Assembly: GCA_902768795.1 (NCBI GenBank)
Contig: CACXMS010000016.1
Coordinates: 1 to 38,126, forward strand
Direction of reading: 5' to 3'
Source: an uncultured Eubacteriales bacterium
Lineage (GTDB): Bacteria; Bacillota; Clostridia; Christensenellales; CAG-138
DNA length: 38,126 bases
Positions 32,573 to 38,126 of this stretch are shown here, piece by piece. The notes beneath the pieces are model-generated. The model searched no databases and was not told the DNA's origin. It saw only the letters and a list, made by a program, of their open reading frames with translations. Within the stretch, counting starts at the first letter, position 1. Every line of letters begins with the position of its first letter. The position numbers and the translations under genes were made by a program.

Positions 32573-33532
32573 TCAGTCCTCCTGATGCACGACGACCTGC
32601 GGGAACGGAATCTCAACGCCCTTTTCGTCAAACAGGATCCGGATGTCCCGCGTCAGACGGCGCTTTGCCATAAAGATGTTGGCTTCCTTGGTGGACACGC
32701 AGAAGCGCAGCGTCACGCCGCTGTCGCCGAGATTTTCCACGCCCATGTACTGCGGCACGGCAAGATACAGGCCCTTGTTTTCCTCATACATTTTCTCAAG
32801 CTCCGGCCCGAGCATCTCCTCCAGCTTTTTGAGGTTCGTGCTGTAGGAAACGTCGACGTCGCAGAGCGCCAGAGAAGCGTTGCGGGAGCGGTTCTGCAGG
32901 TTGCGGATGTCGGAATTGTTGACGATCTTCAGGTTGCCGCCGGCGTCCTCCAGCACAGTCGTGCGGACGCCGATACTGCGGACAACGCCGCGGAAATCGT
33001 CGAGCACAATGATGTCTCCGATTCCGTACTGGCCTTCAAAGATGATGAAGAAGCCCGTAATGATATCCTCGATCAGGCTCTGCGCGCCGAAGCCGAGCGC
33101 GAGACCGATGATTCCGACGCTTGCCAGCACGCCGAGCGGATTCACGCCCAAAATGCTGAGACCCCAGACGATCGCGACGATCCAGGCAAGATACTTCAGC
33201 ATGCTGCAGAGCAGCGTCGTGATCGTTGCAACGCGGTCGCTCTTTCTCCCGATAAGCCGCAAAATCAGCTCGAGGATCTGATAGCAAAGCCACGTTACGC
33301 AGATCGCAAGCAGAACGGTCAAAAGATGCACAAGCGTGATGTGCACGCTGCCGTCGATCAGGAAGAACTCCTTCTCAAGCTCTACCATCGAAGCACGGGC
33401 CTGCGCGTCCAGCGGCAGCCATGCCGGGTTTGCGAGCAGTACGATCAGTCCGATCACGATGATCATGCCGATGGCCGTTCCGATCAACCGCGTATTGCTC
33501 TTTTTCTGTTCATTCGAATTCTGGTTTTTCAC
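32573..33532 (-). CDS. MscS-family mechanosensitive channel
   Basis: The 319-residue membrane protein has three or more helices (about 18-40, 65-90, 110-150), with the pore helix region GVLASVGIIGLALGFGAQSLIEDIITGFFIIFE, then the beta domain YGIGDIIVLDDFRGVV and the C-terminal vestibule. It releases solutes on hypo-osmotic shock. The GTG at 33532 is preferred (GGGAGG eight bases upstream) to a TTG ten codons earlier without a site. It lies 36 bases after the repeat-rich membrane protein gene and is probably in its transcript. Confidence 0.92.
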   Translation of the reverse strand: MKNQNSNEQKKSNTRLIGTAIGMIIVIGLIVLLANPAWLPLDAQARASMVELEKEFFLIDGSVHITLVHLLTVLLAICVTWLCYQILELILRLIGRKSDRVATITTLLCSMLKYLAWIVAIVWGLSILGVNPLGVLASVGIIGLALGFGAQSLIEDIITGFFIIFEGQYGIGDIIVLDDFRGVVRSIGVRTTVLEDAGGNLKIVNNSDIRNLQNRSRNASLALCDVDVSYSTNLKKLEEMLGPELEKMYEENKGLYLAVPQYMGVENLGDSGVTLRFCVSTKEANIFMAKRRLTRDIRILFDEKGVEIPFPQVVVHQED

Positions 33533-33568
33533 TGCTGCATCCTCCCTGTTTGATTCCTGCAATGTTAT

Positions 33569-34792
33569 TTATCCAACGAAGTATACGATTACCGAAACAT
33601 CCGAAGCGGGCATTACAAATTGATAATGCGTATCGTCTATCTGTGTAGGTACAATGATATTCTCCTCACTGTCGAACACCATGACTTCCCCGACGATAAA
33701 GTCGGAAGAATTCGGCTCCGCCGTGATCGTAATGGTCTGTCCCGCATAAGCTTCGTCATAGTTTGACCAGGCAGTTCCGAGGTCAGAATCGGCTTCAACC
33801 AGGATGGAGTACGAAGGTCTTGAGAAGTTGAACTGCACGTAGAGATACTGCACGCCGCCTTCAACGACGAACCCGTTATCGGAAACGCTCGAAACATAAT
33901 CCTCGCCGCCCGAAAGCATCTGCAATCCGTCGTAAACATATCCTTCGGAAGGCGACGCGGTCACGTAAACCATCGTGCCCGCATCCACGGTGACGGTGTT
34001 TTCTTCCCCGTTCAGGAACACCGAGCCGCCGCCCTCGGGGGAAATCTGAGAGATAACGGTCGTCGTCGTGCCGACATACGCAAATTCAAGGGAATAAACG
34101 ATTTCCGCGTCCTCTTCGCCCATGACGAAGTAGTAGTCGCCGATGTCCTCGAGGTCGCCCTTTTCGATCGAATAACTGCCGAGATTAATTTCATAATTTT
34201 CCAGCGTGTCCAGGCAGGTCAGCATCAGCCGCTCGCCCTTTTTCGCCTGCAGCGAACTGGTGGACGAACGCGAAGAATCGCCGTCAATCATGATCGTCGC
34301 AACCTTGCCGGAGGACGGCGCAATGTTCCGGATCGTCACCGTATGCTTGTCGGGCTTGGGCGTCGGCGTGGGCGTCGGCGTCGGGGTGGGCGTGGGCGTC
34401 GGCGTCGGCGTGGGCGTCGGCGTTTCGGTCGGCGTTTCCGTCGGGGTCTCGGTCGGGGTTTCGGTCGGCGTCTCCGTCGGGGTTTCGGTCGGGGTCTCGG
34501 TCGGCGTTTCCGTCACGGCGTCCGCAGGGCTTTCCGTCGGTTTGACCGTTAAACCCGGCTTTGCGGTCGGTTTTTCCGTCTGCGTATCCGCAACGACGAT
34601 TGCGGGCACCGTCGGCTCCGGCGCCGGCGCGGGCGAAGACACAAGGATCGCGGCAACCGCCGCAATCGCCGCAGCCGCCGTAAAGAAGGGCGTCGCCGCC
34701 GATAGAATCGTCAGTTTTTTATGGTGTTTTACGCCCCGGACGGGTTCGTATGCACGCGCAAACTCCGGCGCTCGATCATCGACTTCCCGCAT
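33569..34792 (-). CDS. Single-pass surface protein with long Thr/Pro/Glu repeat stalk
   Basis: The 407-residue protein has a cytoplasmic start (1-28), a membrane helix (about 29-52, TPFFTAAAAIAAVAAILV), an external stalk of repeated TPTE and then TP units (about 95-145), and a C-terminal beta-rich part of about 260 residues. That part consists of three or four related modules, seen in GGGSVFLNGEENTVTVDAG and AYAGQTITITAEPNS, resembling bacterial Ig-like or InlB-type repeats. I know no function. The ATG at 34792 has AGGAGGGG six bases upstream; an upstream TTG overlaps that site. The stalk DNA is a tandem repeat in multiples of three bases, so length variants would stay in frame. Confidence 0.8.
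   Translation of the reverse strand: MREVDDRAPEFARAYEPVRGVKHHKKLTILSAATPFFTAAAAIAAVAAILVSSPAPAPEPTVPAIVVADTQTEKPTAKPGLTVKPTESPADAVTETPTETPTETPTETPTETPTETPTETPTETPTPTPTPTPTPTPTPTPTPTPKPDKHTVTIRNIAPSSGKVATIMIDGDSSRSSTSSLQAKKGERLMLTCLDTLENYEINLGSYSIEKGDLEDIGDYYFVMGEEDAEIVYSLEFAYVGTTTTVISQISPEGGGSVFLNGEENTVTVDAGTMVYVTASPSEGYVYDGLQMLSGGEDYVSSVSDNGFVVEGGVQYLYVQFNFSRPSYSILVEADSDLGTAWSNYDEAYAGQTITITAEPNSSDFIVGEVMVFDSEENIIVPTQIDDTHYQFVMPASDVSVIVYFVG
34343..34520. repeat. Tandem DNA repeat coding the TPTE/TP stalk
   Basis: The plus strand shows units of GGCGTTTCGGTC type (12 bases) and then six-base GGCGTC/GGGCGT units. The plus strand has several runs of three or four G in close order near 34360-34410, able in principle to form a quadruplex. 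It is not a CRISPR array because there are no unique spacers. Confidence 0.75.
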
Positions 34793-34816
34793 ACCGTTCC
34801 CCTCCTGCAAAAATGA

Positions 34817-34840
34817 AAGGACGGGCGCACTTCCGTCCTT
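34817..34840 (-). promoter_or_regulatory. Hairpin at the predicted 5' end of the surface-stalk mRNA
   Basis: An 8-bp stem AAGGACGG/CCGTCCTT with an 8-base loop starts at the predicted first transcribed base and is followed on the minus strand by TCATTTTTGC and the ribosome site. It could protect the mRNA 5' end or act as an attenuator. Confidence 0.5.
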
Positions 34841-34846
34841 GAAAAT

Positions 34847-34875
34847 AATATATCACCCTGCAAAGTCGGTGTCAA
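34847..34875 (-). promoter_or_regulatory. Promoter of the surface-stalk protein and mscS
   Basis: A perfect TTGACA (34875-34870), a 17-base spacer and TATATT (34852-34847). Confidence 0.85.
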
Positions 34876-34946
34876 TCCCTTGTGTCGAAAAATGCCGTTT
34901 TCAAAGGGCGGAAACCGAATCGGCGTGCAAATATTGCAGAAAAAGG

Positions 34947-34974
34947 AAAAACCCGTCCGAACGAACGGGTTTTT
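34947..34974 (-). terminator. Bidirectional terminator after the small membrane protein
   Basis: A 10-bp stem AAAAACCCGT/ACGGGTTTTT with an 8-base loop gives T-runs on both strands; the gene it ends lies on the minus strand. Confidence 0.85.
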
Positions 34975-34998
34975 CGGCGTCTGAATTCCGATGTCCGA

Positions 34999-35292
34999 TT
35001 ACATGTTCTGCATTACGCCGATGACGATGCCGAGGATGAATTCGACCACATAGAGGATCGTCACAACGATCGAAACCGGCAGACCGATCTTCGAAAGGAT
35101 GTTTGCGACCTTCAGCTTGCCGACGACCGGCTCGCCGCCTTCAACCAGCTTTTTGCACTTGCCGCGCGCGATCGCCGAAACAATCCAGCCCGGAAGACCG
35201 AGGGACGCCAGTACAAGACCGACGATGCTCGTGGTCAACGCGCTCTTGGTTGCCTGTTCATCGATCGGGGCAACATTCAGATTCTGTTCCAT
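34999..35292 (-). CDS. Small membrane protein of unknown function
   Basis: The 97-residue protein has two or three hydrophobic segments (about 20-42 and 65-95) joined by a loop GKCKKLVEGGEPVVGKLK. The layout resembles DUF4190-type small membrane proteins (repeated SIVGLVLASLGLPG and SKIGLPVSIV), but I cannot fix a family. The start MEQNLNVAP follows a perfect AAGGAGGT. It lies 57 bases after the lipoprotein gene and may share its transcript. Confidence 0.8.
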   Translation of the reverse strand: MEQNLNVAPIDEQATKSALTTSIVGLVLASLGLPGWIVSAIARGKCKKLVEGGEPVVGKLKVANILSKIGLPVSIVVTILYVVEFILGIVIGVMQNM

Positions 35293-35315
35293 GATTTTTA
35301 CCTCCTTATTTAATG

Positions 35316-35331
35316 CCCATGCATCCATGGG
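35316..35331. promoter_or_regulatory. Short palindrome before the small membrane protein gene
   Basis: CCCATG and CATGGG enclose four bases just upstream of the ribosome site. It may be an operator or a weak stem. No clear promoter boxes are seen around it. Confidence 0.3.
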
Positions 35332-35349
35332 AAACTGATGAACGTTTTT

Positions 35350-35856
35350 TCACTCCGCGGGCAGATAGGTGATTGCGGCGATCCGGCCGTCCTGCACGGT
35401 AACGGTGCGAATCGCGGTTCCCGCGGTCAAAGTATAGACGCCGCCGACGGAGGGTTCGCCGAGCAGCGCGGCGGCGTCGGCTTCTGGCATGCCGATCGAA
35501 AGGCCGTCCGGCGTTTTGACGGTATCGTCCGTCAGATTGATCATCGTAACGCGCTCCGCGCCGTCGATCACGTTCGCCATGACCTCAAACCCGCTGAAAA
35601 AGTAATACACGTCCTCGCCCTCGAACGCGCAGCTTTGTTCGGCAAACGTCGACCCCGGCGTGATGTGATCGAGCAGGGTCTCCGTCGGATCGTAGATGCC
35701 GAAATCAAACCCGTTCGCCGTAAAATACAGATCGCCGTACGCCCCGGCTTTCACGGCGTTCGGATCCACAAACACCGCCGTTTCCGATCTGCCCGGCGCA
35801 GCGCATCCGATCGCGGCGCAAAGCAGCGCCAGCAAAAGAATCCCGATTCGCTTCAT
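35350..35856 (-). CDS. Lipoprotein of the second acetylation cassette
   Basis: The 168-residue protein begins MKRIGILLLALL, with a lipobox ending at C18 (AAIGC). The mature part contains two similar halves of short beta-rich sequence; the second has GLSIGMPEADAAALLGEPS, which resembles the BamE/SmpA-type repeat found in many small lipoproteins. Its function is unknown. There is only a weak ribosome site and the ATG is four bases after the stop of the SGNH gene, so translation is probably coupled. Confidence 0.75.
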   Translation of the reverse strand: MKRIGILLLALLCAAIGCAAPGRSETAVFVDPNAVKAGAYGDLYFTANGFDFGIYDPTETLLDHITPGSTFAEQSCAFEGEDVYYFFSGFEVMANVIDGAERVTMINLTDDTVKTPDGLSIGMPEADAAALLGEPSVGGVYTLTAGTAIRTVTVQDGRIAAITYLPAE

Positions 35857-35860
35857 TCCG

Positions 35861-36895
35861 CTATTCCGATACGGCCAAAGCCGCCTTTTCCCTTTCGTAC
35901 CGTTCCGTTTTTTCGTCCCAGACCGCCGCGTACGCCGCTTCCGTCCTTCGGTCGGGCAAATCCGCGCGCTCCTTGAGCCGGGCGCCGAGCCAATGCGACA
36001 GCTTCTCCGCGCCATAGACGTTCAGATGCTGTCCCATATCGCAGGTATCGGTCGAATAATCGATCCCGATCGCGCCGTTCTCGGCGATGGTATTAGTATA
36101 CCACAGTCCGTGCGATTGTGCAAATACTTTTATCTCCTCGTCCCATTCGTCGTACCAATGCGGCGAAATCGACGGCGATTTCATCAGAATGAGCGTAATT
36201 TCGTTCTCCTCGCACAGCTTCGTCAGCTTTTCGAGCCATTCCATGCTCGTCTTCGGCAGATGCGGATCCAGAAGCGGCGCAGGCCTGGGCGTCTGCGTCA
36301 CGGGGCGCACCTCGGTCCGCATCAGGTATCCGGCATGCGCGACCGGCTTCTTTTCCAGGAGGCAGGCAAAATCCTCCGTCCCGAGTTCGCTCCAGCGCGA
36401 ATGGAACCGCAGCAGCGGGAACAAATAGGAAACCGGGTCCTCCCCCTCCGTCATGCTCGCGCGGATCGCGCCGATCTTTGCCGCGCCCCAGCGCATCCCG
36501 TCGATCGTCATGCGGTTATACGCTTCGGACTGCGGTTCGCCGTACTTTAACGCCAGCACATTGAACACAACGACTTTCGGCGCGTCGGTCTTCAGCGCGT
36601 CCTCGAGCAGATAATAGGACTGCCAGACGAGCTGCTGCGCCGAGCCGCGGATGTACGAAGCGATCCCGTACTCCCTGTACAGCGTAATCGGCGAGATGTT
36701 GGAAAATACCTCGCAGTCGCCGATAAACAGCACGTCGTGCGGAAGCGTTTCCCGGTAATACTCCTCCGTGAGGGAGCCCTCGACCGACGCGGACTGATAT
36801 TTCGGCATCACAAGCCGCTGCGCAAAACACAGCGCTGTCAACAGAAGCAGCGCGGCCAGCGCACAGATGCCGATGTTTTTCCAAACCTTCTTCAT
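35861..36895 (-). CDS. SGNH-like membrane protein with GDC in place of GDS
   Basis: The 344-residue protein has one N-terminal membrane helix (about 8-28), with the rest outside. Block I reads FIGDCEVFSNISP, with C61 where the nucleophilic serine normally stands. The late block DMGQHLNVYGAEKLS supplies a His in the expected place. It lies two bases after the MBOAT gene and is thus the likely transfer partner, as DHHW is in the first cassette, but the two partners are different families. It may use Cys as nucleophile or have lost hydrolase activity. From memory the GDC form recurs in clostridial relatives, which would argue against a sporadic mutation. Confidence 0.8.
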   Translation of the reverse strand: MKKVWKNIGICALAALLLLTALCFAQRLVMPKYQSASVEGSLTEEYYRETLPHDVLFIGDCEVFSNISPITLYREYGIASYIRGSAQQLVWQSYYLLEDALKTDAPKVVVFNVLALKYGEPQSEAYNRMTIDGMRWGAAKIGAIRASMTEGEDPVSYLFPLLRFHSRWSELGTEDFACLLEKKPVAHAGYLMRTEVRPVTQTPRPAPLLDPHLPKTSMEWLEKLTKLCEENEITLILMKSPSISPHWYDEWDEEIKVFAQSHGLWYTNTIAENGAIGIDYSTDTCDMGQHLNVYGAEKLSHWLGARLKERADLPDRRTEAAYAAVWDEKTERYEREKAALAVSE

Positions 36896-36897
36896 AC

Positions 36898-38126
36898 TCA
36901 GAACCGATTGTAGATGAACTGTCCGGCGTCATACCCGAAGCCGTAATAGCCGAACACAAGGATTGCGGCAAGCAGCGCGCCGTAAACGGCAAGCCGCTGC
37001 CAAAGCGGACGGCGTAAAAAGCGCGGGATCAGCGCTCCGCCGCGCTGCCGAAGCGACACGAAAAACATTGCGAGAACCCCGACCGCCGCGGCCAGCCAGT
37101 CGGCCCAGGCGAGTCCGAGCGAGGCGATTCCGCCGTTCCACAGCATCGGCAGATTCCACACGGTGAACATCGAGCCGAATGCGCGGAATGTCTCCGGGAC
37201 CGTGGCATAGCAGTCGAACATCCGTAGAGACGACAGCAGCAAAACGGTGCGGATCACCGCAAACGCACGGTATCCCCACGTCCTGCCGAGCCGGCCGAAC
37301 CGCGCGTGAAAGCGCGCGTACAGCGGCGAAAGCTCTTCGCTGATCAGAAGGATCACGCCGTTCAGAAGCCCCCAGACGAGAAAATTCCAGGAATTACCGT
37401 GCCACATGCCCGTGACCGCCCAGACCGCGAACGTCGCAAGATAGACCGGCAGCCGCCGCGCAAACCCGCTGTTGAGCTTTCGCGCGGCCTTGGTCAGCCG
37501 GCGAAGCGGCTTCGAAACGGAAACCGGATAATAGAGATACTCCTTGAACCACGCGCCGAGCGTGATATGCCATCTGCGCCAGTACTCGCCGATGCTTTTG
37601 GAAAAGTACGGGCGGATAAAGTTTTCGTCGATCGATACGCCGAGCATACGGCCGATTCCGATCGTAATGTCGATGCCGCCGGTAAAATCGGCGTACAGCG
37701 TCGCCGCGTACAGCAGCATGCCGAGCAGCACGAACGCGCCGTTATACGTTTCGGGGACTTTCACAAGCTGTTTGACCGCAACCAGCAGGCGGTCGGCCAC
37801 GATCAGCTTTTTCGCGTATCCCCACAGCACGCGCAAAAGACCCGCGCGCAGGTTGTCCGGATTGAACGAATGCGGCGCAAACAGCGTTTCTCCGAGCGTA
37901 TCGAACCGGCTGATCGGCCCCTGCACGAGGATCGGGAAGAACGATGTGAACAGCAGCACCTTCAGCGGATCCTTCTCGGCCGGGTACTTGCCGCGCTGCA
38001 CGTCGATCACATACCCCATCGTCGAGAACGTATAGAACGACGCGCCCATCGTAAGAACGATCCCTGTGCCGTCCAGCGACGTGCCGAACAGTCCGTTCCA
38101 GAGCCCGATCGCGCCCGCGCCGTATT
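36898..38126 (-). CDS. Second MBOAT O-acyltransferase (N-terminus cut by window edge)
   Basis: At least 409 residues are open to the right edge. The first visible residues are YGAGAIGLWNG, in frame with GASFYTFSTMGYVIDVQRG, so the true start lies outside. Family signatures are FPILVQGPISRF, YWRRWHITLGAWFKEYLYYP and VTGMWHGNSWNFLVWGL with the invariant His. It carries acetyl groups across the membrane for a surface polymer. It leads the second cassette with the GDC protein and a lipoprotein. Compared with the first MBOAT it is clearly diverged, suggesting a different acceptor. Confidence 0.92.
   Translation of the reverse strand, partial: YGAGAIGLWNGLFGTSLDGTGIVLTMGASFYTFSTMGYVIDVQRGKYPAEKDPLKVLLFTSFFPILVQGPISRFDTLGETLFAPHSFNPDNLRAGLLRVLWGYAKKLIVADRLLVAVKQLVKVPETYNGAFVLLGMLLYAATLYADFTGGIDITIGIGRMLGVSIDENFIRPYFSKSIGEYWRRWHITLGAWFKEYLYYPVSVSKPLRRLTKAARKLNSGFARRLPVYLATFAVWAVTGMWHGNSWNFLVWGLLNGVILLISEELSPLYARFHARFGRLGRTWGYRAFAVIRTVLLLSSLRMFDCYATVPETFRAFGSMFTVWNLPMLWNGGIASLGLAWADWLAAAVGVLAMFFVSLRQRGGALIPRFLRRPLWQRLAVYGALLAAILVFGYYGFGYDAGQFIYNRF

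Noticed and set aside
34343..34520. CRISPR-like array from the repeated GGCGTC units
   Set aside because: The units are contiguous, have no spacers, and encode the TPTE/TP stalk.
1..38126. tRNA, rRNA, phage or integrase genes
   Set aside because: No matching structures or motifs were seen on either strand in the gene-free stretches.

Overview
The window looks like chromosome from a Gram-positive, spore-forming Clostridia-type bacterium with fairly high GC. The pointers are a SpoIID-type cortex/septal lytic transglycosylase, a dnaD-dnaI-like-rsmI operon, a LexA repressor, a DivIC/FtsL-like division protein, a sortase-type surface anchor, many lipoproteins, and strong Shine-Dalgarno sites. I see no rRNA, tRNA, CRISPR array, transposase or phage gene. 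A species cannot be named from sequence alone; an uncultured gut-type member of the Clostridia is my inference.

Left part (1-9300): one very large minus-strand gene of at least 2986 codons for a cell-wall-anchored adhesin. It has a signal peptide, an acidic linker, a long adhesive region, three Cna-B-like domains, an InlB-type repeat, a glycine-rich domain, four DUF7601-like stalk domains and a transmembrane anchor, and it runs off the left edge. It is visibly AT-richer than the rest. Next come fructose-bisphosphate aldolase (minus) and a membrane glycosyltransferase (plus), divergently transcribed from promoters that share one palindromic -35 box. A secreted BspA-type leucine-rich-repeat protein (minus) follows, with an unannotated 38-residue GTG-start peptide just after it.

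Centre (14000-20200): a four-gene minus-strand cassette for surface-polymer acetylation (GDSL lipoprotein, DUF4358-like lipoprotein, MBOAT acyltransferase, DHHW/AlgJ-like protein). On the plus strand are an unknown protein, a DivIC-like protein and a Ppx/GppA phosphatase. Then come an RND exporter with a coiled-coil insert (minus), lexA (minus) and lysA (plus). A 290-base intergenic region after lysA is packed with hairpins and has related inverted ends.

Right part (26860-38126): rsmI, dnaI-like and dnaD form an overlapping minus-strand operon. Divergent from it is a plus-strand operon of spoIID, a trmN6-like methyltransferase, a lipoprotein-form barnase and its barstar. A repeat-rich membrane protein and an MscS channel follow on the minus strand, then a small membrane protein and a second acetylation cassette (lipoprotein, GDC-variant SGNH protein, MBOAT) that runs off the right edge.

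Most genes fall into two groups: envelope and surface building (adhesin, BspA protein, two MBOAT cassettes, glycosyltransferase, RND pump, MscS, SpoIID) and housekeeping (fba, lysA, lexA, dnaD/dnaI, rsmI, divIC, ppx). The observations I find most striking are four genes whose -10 box lies exactly six bases before the ATG (predicted leaderless mRNAs), the lipid-anchored barnase with its inhibitor, the multi-hairpin element, and the small peptide gene behind the BspA protein.
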